This document shows, one piece after another, positions 27,358-35,095 of a DNA stretch of 64,000 nucleotides. Position 1 is the stretch's first letter. Each line of letters begins with the position of its first letter. Location of the stretch: positions 62,001 through 126,000 of the forward strand of contig QFQQ01000008.1 in NCBI GenBank assembly GCA_003243445.1. Reading direction: 5' to 3'. This DNA comes from Citrobacter freundii. Lineage in GTDB: Bacteria; Bacteroidota; Bacteroidia; Chitinophagales; Chitinophagaceae. A program made the position numbers and the translations under genes. Under the pieces are notes generated by a model. That model did not search any database and had not been told where the DNA came from. It worked only from the letters and a program-made list of their open reading frames with translations.

Positions 27358-27822
27358 ATGAGAAACACTCATGTACCCCACCTATGCCTCAACTGTAATG
27401 ATGCATTGACAGACCTGGAGATCTATCATTCAGTTAATCGCCTTGGTCACCCCCTCTGCCCCTCCTGTCAAAAAGAGCTGAAAGCAAAACTGGAGCAAAC
27501 TTCCCGCGAAACGATCAAACTTTATTTTTTACTGAAACAGCGTGGCATCAACGTTGAACTGGAGAAAGACGAAAGTCAGAACACGATAGATATTGCTATC
27601 GTCAATGCCAAAGTCAACATCGAAGTGGATAGACCTCAGACAAGCTATCACCGCTCAAAAGCACTCGATGATCTGAAACGCCGCTACTATTCTTTTGAAA
27701 AAGGATACTATACCCTGCGCATTCCCAATGCTCTTGTTGCCTATGACCAGGATGATGCAGTGACCTTCATTGAAGAATTCCTGCAGGTAAGCTGTCAGCC
27801 GAGATCCTACTATCACTGCTAG
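27358..27822 (+). CDS. Zinc-ribbon plus DUF559/PD-(D/E)xK-like nuclease-fold protein
   Basis: A 154-residue protein. Residues about 9-35 hold a zinc ribbon (CLNC and CPSC). Residues about 60-150 match the DUF559/Vsr-like nuclease fold: TIDIAIVNAKVNIEVDRPQ has the two acidic positions expected of a PD-(D/E)xK core, and DDLKRRYYSFEKGYYTLRI is the following helix and strand. A typical catalytic Lys is not evident next to the IEVD strand, where Arg follows. A DNA-processing role is inferred from fold alone. It is a single gene, with a hairpin terminator 126 bases past the stop. Confidence 0.65.
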   Translation: MRNTHVPHLCLNCNDALTDLEIYHSVNRLGHPLCPSCQKELKAKLEQTSRETIKLYFLLKQRGINVELEKDESQNTIDIAIVNAKVNIEVDRPQTSYHRSKALDDLKRRYYSFEKGYYTLRIPNALVAYDQDDAVTFIEEFLQVSCQPRSYYHC

Positions 27823-27947
27823 AAAGGCGTGAACATTTAGTTGATAGTTCAGGCAAATAAGTCTTAAGAAATAATAGTGATCAGTAACTGACGCCAATGA
27901 CAAGTATTGAATAAAGATATATTTCCCTTTATAATAAGATTATGTTG

Positions 27948-27974
27948 AAAGCAGGATTTATGCCTGCTTTTTTT
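27948..27974 (+). terminator. Rho-independent terminator
   Basis: A perfect 8-bp stem (aaagcagg / cctgcttt) with a 7-base loop runs straight into a T run. It is the only feature I see in the 304-base gap between the zinc-ribbon gene and the YccF gene, apart from AT-rich sequence before the latter. Confidence 0.75.
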
Positions 27975-28126
27975 ATGTTGTCCATTGAGCTTATATCCAT
28001 CAGATCAGCCGCACTTATATTTTAACAAACCTGATTGCTCTGGTTTATATTATTTTTACTCCTTTAGTTTATTTGTTTTTGTTATAACCAATAACAGGTT
28101 CTTACTAATGACTCCAAACTCAAACT

Positions 28127-28501
28127 ATGAACTTACTTGGTAATCTTGTCTGGCTGATCTTCGGTGGCTTCTTTGCTGCACTCGGCTATTTTGCAGGCGG
28201 GTTAGTATTATGTATTACGATCATTGGAATGCCCTGGGGGCTTCAATGTTTCAAAATGGCTGGTCTTGTGCTTTGGCCGTTCGGCAAGAAAGTGGTCAGT
28301 GATTCAAGCCAGACCGGTTGTCTAAGCATGTTCTTTAATCTTATCTGGATCGTTTGCGGAGGATTATATACAGCATTTGTGCACCTGGTGATGGGCTTCA
28401 TCCTGTGCATTACTGTGATCGGTATCCCATGGGGAAAACAGCATTTTAAGTTGATGGAGATTTCGTTGATGCCGTTTGGGAAGAGAGTGGTCTACGAGTA
28501 G
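28127..28501 (+). CDS. YccF domain membrane protein
   Basis: A 124-residue inner-membrane protein made of two similar halves, each with a long hydrophobic segment and the YccF signature: LCITIIGMPWGLQCFKMA in the first and LCITVIGIPWGKQHFKLME in the second, each followed by a WPFGKKV or MPFGKRV end. The family is widespread and its function is not known. The gene stands alone, and a 9-bp-unit repeat begins at its stop codon. Confidence 0.9.
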   Translation: MNLLGNLVWLIFGGFFAALGYFAGGLVLCITIIGMPWGLQCFKMAGLVLWPFGKKVVSDSSQTGCLSMFFNLIWIVCGGLYTAFVHLVMGFILCITVIGIPWGKQHFKLMEISLMPFGKRVVYE

Positions 28502-28626
28502 ATTTCAGAAGTTCCAGAGGTTTCAAAGGTTCCAAAGGTTCCAGAAGTTGCTGCCGCAGCTCGATAAAACCTCTGGAACCTTTGAAACCTCTGGAACTCC
28601 TGGAACCTATAAAACCTCTGGAACCT
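28501..28626. repeat. Nine-bp-unit palindromic repeat, copy 5
   Basis: The left arm (agttccaga, ggtttcaaa, ggttccaaa, ggttccaga) passes into the core agttgctgccgcag, then the complementary right arm runs to 28626. It fills the whole space between two convergent genes and touches both stops. Confidence 0.88.
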
Positions 28627-29421
28627 CTATACGATGGACCTTGTCACTCCCCCATCCACTCTCAGCGCCGCTCCATTTGTCGCCGATGCAAGAGGACTGG
28701 AAATATAGGTGACCATGCTGGCTACTTCATCAACTGTTTCAAAGCGCCTCAGCAGCGAGCTGGGTCTTGCCGTATTGAAGAAATCTTTTTCCGCTTCTTC
28801 GAATGTTTTGTTTTGTGAAGCTGCGAGTTGCTTCACAAATTCTTTCACACCTTCAGATTCTGTCGGGCCAGGCAAGACAGAGTTGACCGTAACGCCGGTT
28901 CCTTTTGTCAGCTCCGCCAGACCACGTGCGATAGAAAGCTGCGCAGTCTTTGTCATTCCATAATGGATCATTTCTTCAGGAATTTGCACCGCAGATTCGC
29001 TGGAAATAAAAATGATCCGGCCCCAGTTGCGGGCCAGCATTCTGGGGAACACATGTCTTGAAAGGCGAACGCCGCTCATTACGTTCACTTCAAACATCTC
29101 AAACCATTTTTCATCAGTTATTTCTGTGAAAGCAACAGGTTCAAAGATGCCTGCATTATTAATAAGGATGTCCACATCCTGGATTTCATGCAGCAGATCA
29201 TTTACCTGGTTGGCTTTGGAGAAATCTGCGGCCAATCCTTTCACATCGCCACCTGGTACTGCCGCTTTCAATCTATCGATCGCATCGTTTATTTTCTGTG
29301 CATTGCGCCCGTTGATGATCACCGCCGCGCCTTCCTGCAACAATTGCTTTGCAATGGCAAAGCCTATTCCCTGGGTAGAACCGGATATAAATGCCGTCTT
29401 TCCTTTCAATTGCAAATCCAT
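28627..29421 (-). CDS. Short-chain dehydrogenase/reductase
   Basis: A 264-residue classical SDR oxidoreductase. It has the cofactor motif TGSTQGIGFAIA (TGxxxGIG), NNAG in the fourth strand region, Ser in FISSESAVQIP and YGMTK as the catalytic Tyr and Lys. A C-terminal NGAALRVDGGVTRSIV closes the fold. The substrate cannot be read from the sequence. It lies between two 9-bp-unit repeats, convergent with the YccF gene. Confidence 0.9.
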   Translation of the reverse strand: MDLQLKGKTAFISGSTQGIGFAIAKQLLQEGAAVIINGRNAQKINDAIDRLKAAVPGGDVKGLAADFSKANQVNDLLHEIQDVDILINNAGIFEPVAFTEITDEKWFEMFEVNVMSGVRLSRHVFPRMLARNWGRIIFISSESAVQIPEEMIHYGMTKTAQLSIARGLAELTKGTGVTVNSVLPGPTESEGVKEFVKQLAASQNKTFEEAEKDFFNTARPSSLLRRFETVDEVASMVTYISSPLASATNGAALRVDGGVTRSIV

Positions 29422-29481
29422 CTGAATAAGTTTTTGTAGTGAATGATGAATAACAAGCCTGCGAAATAAAAGTTCAGCCCG

Positions 29482-29919
29482 CTACACGCGCATGTGATCA
29501 GGCTTCCAGTTTTTGATCTGTCTCTTTATCTGATCCGGGGAAAGATCTTCCTGCAAGGTCCGGTCGATCAATGCGGCCAATTCTTCATCGGAGGCAAACC
29601 GCAACGCCGCCAGTTGACCGAAACTGAGCCTGTCTTCCAGTAATTCCAGCCTCTTTTGTGTAAGCGTATAATATCTGAACCGGAGCTCCAGCCGCACCGT
29701 TCTGTTCTGATTGATCAGTCCGTAATGCTGCCTCATCATAAACGAACTCCAAATGATAAGCACAATAATACCAGCCATCACCCACCATACTGTGGATAGA
29801 CCATCATTCCCGAATGCCAGCTTAATAACAACGGCCAGCAAAGCCAGCGATAACGGATAGAAAATAAAATGGTGGGGCACGTAGTAGCGAACGTGGTTGG
29901 AATAGTTCTGTTCTTGCAT
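29482..29919 (-). CDS. DUF6526 family membrane protein
   Basis: A 145-residue protein. The N-terminus (MQEQNYSNHVRYYVPHHF) precedes two hydrophobic segments (YPLSLALLAVVIKLAFG and VMAGIIVLIIWSSFMM). The cytoplasmic C-terminal half is helical and charged (QKRLELLEDRLSFGQLAALR, DLSPDQIKRQIKNWKPDH). This is the pattern of DUF6526, a small family in Bacteroidota of unknown function. It is 60 bases upstream of the SDR gene on the same strand, so the two may be co-transcribed. Confidence 0.75.
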   Translation of the reverse strand: MQEQNYSNHVRYYVPHHFIFYPLSLALLAVVIKLAFGNDGLSTVWWVMAGIIVLIIWSSFMMRQHYGLINQNRTVRLELRFRYYTLTQKRLELLEDRLSFGQLAALRFASDEELAALIDRTLQEDLSPDQIKRQIKNWKPDHMRV

Positions 29920-29952
29920 GAGAGGGTTTTACCTATAAAGGTAATGCGTAAC

Positions 29953-30096
29953 AGGTTTCAGATGTTTCAGAAGTTCCATAGGTTCCAGAGGTTTCAAAGG
30001 TTCTTCAAACCAGAACGTTCCCAAAAGAACTTCAACATACAAACTGCGGTAGCAACCTCTGGAACCTATGGAACTTCTGAAACCCCTGAAACCTTC
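29953..30096. repeat. Nine-bp-unit palindromic repeat, copy 6
   Basis: The left arm runs to about 30003, then a 45-base spacer ends in the shared core ctgcggtagcaacct and the right arm of complementary units runs to 30096. It fills the gap between the DUF6526 gene start and the stop of the beta-barrel protein gene. Confidence 0.88.
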
Positions 30097-30098
30097 CC

Positions 30099-32525
30099 CT
30101 AGTTGACCGACCCCGCCCGCTCAATAAGCTCCTGCGCACTACCCGAAGAGCGTTTTACCGCTTTCATAGACTTACCAAATCTCCAGGTGAATGACAGCGT
30201 TCCGACTCTTGAGTCCCGCATGAGTTTGAAATATTCTTTTGTGTTCTGAAAGTCTGTTAATCCCGCCATCGCCTGTGTGTAGAAGATATCGCGCACCACG
30301 AGGCGGAGTGTGCCTTTGTTCTTTAGTACCTGTTTGGAAATCCCGGCAGAAACTTGGCCCGTCGGATCCAGCACTTCAGAAAGATCATTCTGCGCCTTTG
30401 TTACATAAAAACCACTGAGCTCGGCAGACCAGCCTTTTTTGAAACGGAACTGGTTGTTCATGCTGAACGTTCCCTGGTTGATGACCGATTTATAAACCCG
30501 CCAGAGCGTTCCTTCAATGATCTTACGGTTGAACACTGCCTGACCTGATAAAGACCACCACGAAGTGACCGGCCATTGTGCGCTTACAGAAACGCCAAGG
30601 TTTCGCATTTTGGCTACATTGCCCTCAGTATAAACGACATTACCGGTTGCTGTATCAGCACTAAATATCTGGGAGAAATAATCTTTTGTAATACTGTAGC
30701 TGACGCCGGTGGATAAAATGTCCTTGTATTGATGAGACACTTCCATATTCCAGGTATACTGCGGAAGGAAATAAGGATTTCCTGTCTGGAAGGTATACTT
30801 GTTAATGATAAACACAAACGGATTCAGTTTCTGGAAACCCGGGCGGTCAATTCTTCTGCCGGTTCTGAACGTAAACGTGTTGGAAGAATCTGCTTCATAG
30901 CTTGCAAAAAAGGTAGGGAAAAGACTGTTGTAATTACGATTGAATGATGAATCTTTTACAACCGCATTGCCCAATTGCTTCGCCTTGTATGTTGTATATT
31001 CATAACGAAGACCGGCCTGCATATGAAACTTACCGCTTCTCCTGTCAAGGCTGGAGTAAAGCGCATGTATATCCTCCGTATATAAAAAGTGGTTGCTTTT
31101 ACCAAGATCATCTTTCCAGTCAGTGTTGTCAAGCCATTCGTAATGTGCAAGATTATCCGTGCTTACACGGGACGTCTTCCATCCTGCTTCCCAAAGGAAT
31201 GCAGGCAATTGTTTGGAATAATCTGCTTTGGCGGAGAAGATCTTTAAATCAGAAGGGATCTGCCCTCTTGATACATCTGGTTTGCTGCCGGTGACAGAAG
31301 AGAGATTTTCAAAATATTGTTCCGCGTAAATATCATAGCCGATCAGGTCCACATCAGCACTTAGTTCTTCCTTTGCGCTGAATGTATGCCGCGCGTTGAA
31401 ATTGATTCCACCTTGTTTCAGTTTATTATAGCTCGTGCTGTATGTGCGGATCACCGAATCCTGAACCCCTGCGGCATTTTTCCAGGAGGCATCTGCATTT
31501 CCGTCAGCGTGTCTTGTGAGGTAAGTGCCGGTGAACGCAACTCCCAGCGTAGTTTTTTTACTGACCGAATAGTCAACGCCGGTGCGAAGGTTATGAGTAA
31601 AACCTTTTCCTCTTGTTTTATAGGGTTGCTCCAGCATGGAGGCAACAGAACCGTCGTTATTATAGTATGTGCGCAATGCATAAAGATCCATCAGGTATCT
31701 GTTTATGTTGACGCTGTAATTAAAAAAGAAATTCAGATCACCATTCCGGTAGTTCAGCACGAGTGCATTATTGTTTTTGGGTAAACGTCCCTGGCCATAG
31801 GCAAGCGTCAATGTGCCGTTGAAACCTTTCTGCTTCACCTTTTTTGTGCGGATATTGATGAGTCCTGCGTTGCCGGCCGCATCATATTTTGCCGGCGGAT
31901 TGTCCATGAGTTCGATGGTTTCCACCTGGGACGCATTCATGCCATTCAGGAGGTTCTGCAGATCTGCACCGGAGAGCTGTGTCAGTTTTCCATCGATCAT
32001 TACTTGTACGCCCGCACGGCCTTTGAGAGAGATATTGCCATCGCGGTCAACCGTTATGCCGGGAGACTTTTCCAGCACTTCCATCACAGTGGCCCCGGCA
32101 TTCGTGATGCCCGCTTCTACATTGATCACTGTTTTGTCAGGCATGAATTGTACGAGCGGCTTTTTCGCCGTCACCGTTACATTTCCGATCACGCTGGCAA
32201 AAGGTTGCAGTTCTATCGAAAGACGGATCTCCGGGTTTACAAACATATCGATCTGATCAGAAAACCTGGTCTCAAAACCAACCATTACCACTTTGGCGAT
32301 ATATTTTTCCGGAACGATCTTTTTAAAGTTTATAACGCCCATGCTGTCTGTAATACCTGATTGTGCGATAGAAGAATCCATCCGCATTAAATGCACGGTG
32401 GCAGATGGCAAAGGCTGTTTGTCGGAAGATTGTACGGTCAGGCGTATCTCCCCGGAAGATTGCCCCGGCTGTGCCAATATCGCGAAAGACCAACAAAAGC
32501 CAAGAATTAAGAATATCGTTCTCAT
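30099..32525 (-). CDS. Outer-membrane beta-barrel protein, TonB-receptor-like
   Basis: An 808-residue exported protein with a signal peptide (LILGFCWSFAILAQPGQ). Residues about 25-115 form a carboxypeptidase-regulatory-like domain (PLPSATVHLMRMDSSIAQSG). A plug-like segment follows (ITNAGATVMEVLEKSPGITV, GVQVMIDGKLTQLSGADLQN), then a long beta-barrel of the OMP_b-brl_3 type (MDNPPAKYDAAGNAGLINIR and later FRTGRRIDRPGFQKLNPFVF). No TonB box is obvious. Such proteins are related to SusC-like receptors but usually lack a SusD partner, and none is present here. It is divergent from a TetR gene, and one palindromic operator lies between them, so this gene is the likely TetR target. Confidence 0.88.
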   Translation of the reverse strand: MRTIFLILGFCWSFAILAQPGQSSGEIRLTVQSSDKQPLPSATVHLMRMDSSIAQSGITDSMGVINFKKIVPEKYIAKVVMVGFETRFSDQIDMFVNPEIRLSIELQPFASVIGNVTVTAKKPLVQFMPDKTVINVEAGITNAGATVMEVLEKSPGITVDRDGNISLKGRAGVQVMIDGKLTQLSGADLQNLLNGMNASQVETIELMDNPPAKYDAAGNAGLINIRTKKVKQKGFNGTLTLAYGQGRLPKNNNALVLNYRNGDLNFFFNYSVNINRYLMDLYALRTYYNNDGSVASMLEQPYKTRGKGFTHNLRTGVDYSVSKKTTLGVAFTGTYLTRHADGNADASWKNAAGVQDSVIRTYSTSYNKLKQGGINFNARHTFSAKEELSADVDLIGYDIYAEQYFENLSSVTGSKPDVSRGQIPSDLKIFSAKADYSKQLPAFLWEAGWKTSRVSTDNLAHYEWLDNTDWKDDLGKSNHFLYTEDIHALYSSLDRRSGKFHMQAGLRYEYTTYKAKQLGNAVVKDSSFNRNYNSLFPTFFASYEADSSNTFTFRTGRRIDRPGFQKLNPFVFIINKYTFQTGNPYFLPQYTWNMEVSHQYKDILSTGVSYSITKDYFSQIFSADTATGNVVYTEGNVAKMRNLGVSVSAQWPVTSWWSLSGQAVFNRKIIEGTLWRVYKSVINQGTFSMNNQFRFKKGWSAELSGFYVTKAQNDLSEVLDPTGQVSAGISKQVLKNKGTLRLVVRDIFYTQAMAGLTDFQNTKEYFKLMRDSRVGTLSFTWRFGKSMKAVKRSSGSAQELIERAGSVN

Positions 32526-32655
32526 GCAGTTGAAAAAAGCTAATCTAGCAAAACAGCCTAAAGAAAACCGGGGCTTTTTGGTCCAACGGTCATTTTAAGT
32601 TGATGAATTGAAATGCCCGGCAGAAACTTACATAATGTTAAATGTATATGGAAGA

Positions 32656-32687
32656 TTTGGCGAAATATACCGATCGGTATATTTTTG
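32656..32687 (+). promoter_or_regulatory. Promoter of the TetR gene
   Basis: TTTG at 32656-32659 and TATTTTTG at 32680-32687 with a 20-base spacer fit the Bacteroidota -33/-7 consensus. The predicted start of transcription is a few bases before the TetR ATG at 32705, so the leader is very short. The operator overlaps the spacer and -7 box. Confidence 0.7.
32663..32684. promoter_or_regulatory. TetR-type operator 1 (22-bp perfect palindrome)
   Basis: The half-site is aaatataccga, perfectly mirrored. It sits over the TetR promoter in the intergenic space shared with the divergent beta-barrel gene. This is the expected layout for autorepression and control of the neighbour. Confidence 0.8.
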
Positions 32688-32704
32688 TATCATAATTCAA
32701 CGTG

Positions 32705-33304
32705 ATGTCGATCAGCAAATCAGAAAAGACCAGGCTTCATATAATTGAAACGGCGGCGCCGTTCTTCAATAAGAAGGGTTATGCCGATACTTCGCTGAGT
32801 GATATCACCGCGGCTACCGGTCTGACTAAAGGAGCGATCTATGGCCACTTTGAGAACAAGGATGAACTGGCGCTTGCTGTATTTGATTACAATCTTGCCC
32901 AGATGAACAGGGGCCGTGAACAGGCTACCGCTGCGATTACTGATCCCATTGAAAAGTTACTGGCCGTTACATCTTTTTACCGGAGTGAATACAGGAATGT
33001 TGCTTATCGTGGTGGCTGCCCGGTGATGAATGCTGCCGTGGAAGCCGATGATAATTTCCCTGCGCTGAAAACACGCGTAAAAGCAAGCATCCGCGGCTGG
33101 AAAAAGATATTTACGCAATTGATCGAATCCGGGAAAAAACAAAACCTGATCAACCCAACAGCAGATGCTGAAGAATTTGCAACACTGATCATTGCCATGA
33201 TCGAAGGCGGGATCATGCTTTCCAAGGCAATGGATGACCAGTCTCAGCTGAACATTACATTAGACAAGCTGGATGAGATCATCCGGAATGAATTAAAACC
33301 ATAA
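32705..33304 (+). CDS. TetR/AcrR family transcriptional regulator
   Basis: A 199-residue repressor. The N-terminal helix-turn-helix is clear (FFNKKGYADTSLSDITAATG then LTKGAIYGHFENKDELALAV). The C-terminal ligand-binding domain (YRNVAYRGGCPVMNAAVEAD, with a TetR_C-type LxxALxxGxxxG-like helix DAEEFATLIIAMIEGGIML) is of the YcdC/AefR kind, in which a Cys in RGGCP is often conserved. I choose the ATG at 32705; a GTG three bases upstream is in frame. A perfect palindrome overlaps its promoter and a near-identical one lies 15 bases after its stop, so it is probably self-regulated. Confidence 0.9.
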   Translation: MSISKSEKTRLHIIETAAPFFNKKGYADTSLSDITAATGLTKGAIYGHFENKDELALAVFDYNLAQMNRGREQATAAITDPIEKLLAVTSFYRSEYRNVAYRGGCPVMNAAVEADDNFPALKTRVKASIRGWKKIFTQLIESGKKQNLINPTADAEEFATLIIAMIEGGIMLSKAMDDQSQLNITLDKLDEIIRNELKP

Positions 33305-33319
33305 ATTTTTTTAATCATA

Positions 33320-33339
33320 AATATACCGATCGGTATATT
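33320..33339. promoter_or_regulatory. TetR-type operator 2 (20-bp perfect palindrome)
   Basis: The same palindrome as upstream of the gene (half-site aatataccga) recurs 15 bases after the TetR stop. No clear promoter of either direction overlaps it, so its role is open. Confidence 0.75.
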
Positions 33340-33363
33340 CTAAAGACAGGTAAAATGAATTGA

Positions 33364-33560
33364 GGGTTCAATAAAAGTTTCAGGGGTTCCAGGGGTTTCA
33401 GAGGTTTCATAGGTTGCTTCCGCAGTTTGAAAGACTCATTAAATATTTGCGGCTTGTTAATCTTCATTTTTTTCAATCAGTGAACTTCCTTAAATCATCT
33501 TAAAGGAAATTCCAACCGCGGCAGCAACCTCTGAAACCCCTGAAACTTCTGGAACCTTTA
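33364..33560. repeat. Nine-bp-unit palindromic repeat, copy 7
   Basis: Left arm 33364-33425 (agtttcagg, ggttccagg, ggtttcaga, ggtttcata, ggttgcttccgcag), a 90-base AT-rich spacer, then the core ccgcggcagcaacct and a right arm to 33560. It lies 45 bases before fabF. Confidence 0.85.
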
Positions 33561-33605
33561 CAAAACCCTTTCACTCCCTTATTTGTTACTTTATAAATCT
33601 AAACA

Positions 33606-34847
33606 ATGAAAAGAGTTGTCATCACCGGTATCGGAGCACTCACGCCTATCGGCAATAACAGCAATGATTTCTGGAACTCACTGGTCAACGGTATAAGTGG
33701 CGCAGCCAATATCACGAAATTTGATACCACGAAATTCAAAACAAAATTTGCATGTGAGCTGAAGAATTTTGATCCGCTGGATCATATTGAGAAGGCTGAG
33801 GCGCGTCGTTATGATCTTTTCACTCAATACGCGCTTATTGCGGTGGAAGAAGCCCGGATCAATGCGGGGATCGATTTTGAAAAGCTGAACCGCAACCGTA
33901 TCGGTGTGATCTGGGGTTCCGGCAACGGTGGCATCAACACCTTTCAACAACAGGTGATGGAATTTGCGCAGGGCGATGGCACTCCAAGATTCAGTCCGTT
34001 CTTTATTCCGAAAATGATCGCAGATATCGCCTCTGGTGTGATCTCGATCAAATATGGTTTGCGTGGGATCAACTTTACAACGGTTTCCGCCTGTGCAACA
34101 TCCAACACAGCCATCATAGACGCCATGAATTATATCCGCTGGAATAAGGCTGATATGATCATTACCGGTGGTTCGGAAGCGCCGATCAACGAAAGTTCAG
34201 TTGGTGGTTTCAATGCGTCCAAGGCCTTGTCTACAAGAAATGATTCACCAGCAACCGCTTCACGTCCTTTTGACACAGAGCGTGACGGTTTTGTAATGGG
34301 CGAAGGCGCCGGCGCGCTGATCCTCGAAAGTCTGGAACATGCATTGCAGCGCAATGCCCCAATCCTTGCGGAAGTGGTAGGCGGAGGGATGGCTGCGGAT
34401 GCTTATCACCTTACAAATACGCATCCCGAAGGCGAGGGCGCCTATCTTGGCATGCTTGCCGCACTCGAAGATGCAGGTCTTCAACCAACCGATATCGATT
34501 ACCTGAATGCGCATGCTACCTCCACTCCTGCCGGTGACGCCAGCGAGCTGACTGCTGCCAGGAGGGTTTTTGGTGAAGACAATCACCTTCATATCAGTGC
34601 CACCAAATCCATGACGGGCCACCTGCTCGGCGCCGCCGGCGCGATCGAATCCATCGCCGCCGTAAAAGCCGTACAGGAGAACAGGATCCCGCCAACCATC
34701 AACGTACAAAATCCCGAGCCCGCTTTCAAAGACATTTTCAACCTCACCCTCAACAAGGCGGTTAAAAAAGAAGTGAACTATGCGATGAATAATACGTTTG
34801 GATTTGGGGGACATATTGCGACGACGATATTCCGCAAATACAGTTAA
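33606..34847 (+). CDS. fabF: Beta-ketoacyl-ACP synthase II (FabF)
   Basis: A 413-residue condensing enzyme of fatty-acid elongation in the cytoplasm. The catalytic triad is complete: Cys163 in VSACATSN, His303 in LNAHATSTPAGD and His339 in KSMTGHLLGAAGAIE, with Lys334 as the conserved helper. The glycine-rich NNTFGFGGHIATTIF closes the fold. The N-terminus MKRVVITGIGALTPIGNN is canonical for FabF. It is not next to acpP or other fab genes here, so it may be a second copy serving a housekeeping or special-product pathway. It is a single gene with palindromic repeats on both sides. Confidence 0.93.
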   Translation: MKRVVITGIGALTPIGNNSNDFWNSLVNGISGAANITKFDTTKFKTKFACELKNFDPLDHIEKAEARRYDLFTQYALIAVEEARINAGIDFEKLNRNRIGVIWGSGNGGINTFQQQVMEFAQGDGTPRFSPFFIPKMIADIASGVISIKYGLRGINFTTVSACATSNTAIIDAMNYIRWNKADMIITGGSEAPINESSVGGFNASKALSTRNDSPATASRPFDTERDGFVMGEGAGALILESLEHALQRNAPILAEVVGGGMAADAYHLTNTHPEGEGAYLGMLAALEDAGLQPTDIDYLNAHATSTPAGDASELTAARRVFGEDNHLHISATKSMTGHLLGAAGAIESIAAVKAVQENRIPPTINVQNPEPAFKDIFNLTLNKAVKKEVNYAMNNTFGFGGHIATTIFRKYS

Positions 34848-34858
34848 CAAAGAAAAAG

Positions 34859-34995
34859 ATGTCGATGTTGGATGGTCGATGGTCGACTTATTTCGGAAAT
34901 GTCGCCTGGATCGAAGCTTTTCGAACGCTGAGAATTTGCATTTGTCCGCGGGCGGCCAGAAATCGACTATCGATCATCGAACATCCAACATCGAT
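34859..34995. repeat. Palindromic repeat of the 'gatgttggat' family, copy 3
   Basis: The left arm (34859-34889) has tcgatgttggatggtcgatg and the right arm (about 34970-34995) the complement catcgaacatccaacatcga, around an 80-base spacer. It lies between fabF and the lpdA promoter. Confidence 0.75.
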
Positions 34996-35002
34996 TCCCG
35001 GG

Positions 35003-35034
35003 TTTGCGTAATTCCCCGTTTTCGAATAACTTCG
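35003..35034 (+). promoter_or_regulatory. Promoter of lpdA
   Basis: TTTG at 35003-35006 and TAACTTCG at 35027-35034, with a 20-base spacer, match the Bacteroidota promoter apart from one base in the -7 box. The lpdA ATG is 61 bases beyond the -7 box. Confidence 0.6.
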
Positions 35035-35095
35035 CGACTCATTTATGCACCAACCGCCCCGGCGGAAATTGCATTCACTTAAACAAATAAGAAAT

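Noticed and set aside
28501..28626. Possible CRISPR array from regularly spaced short repeats
   Set aside because: The units are 9 bp with no unique spacers, and the array is palindromic. It is a different type of repeat; no cas gene is present.
34260..34850. A 196-codon minus-strand frame over fabF
   Set aside because: fabF on the plus strand has all catalytic residues; the antisense frame is a shadow of GC-rich codons.
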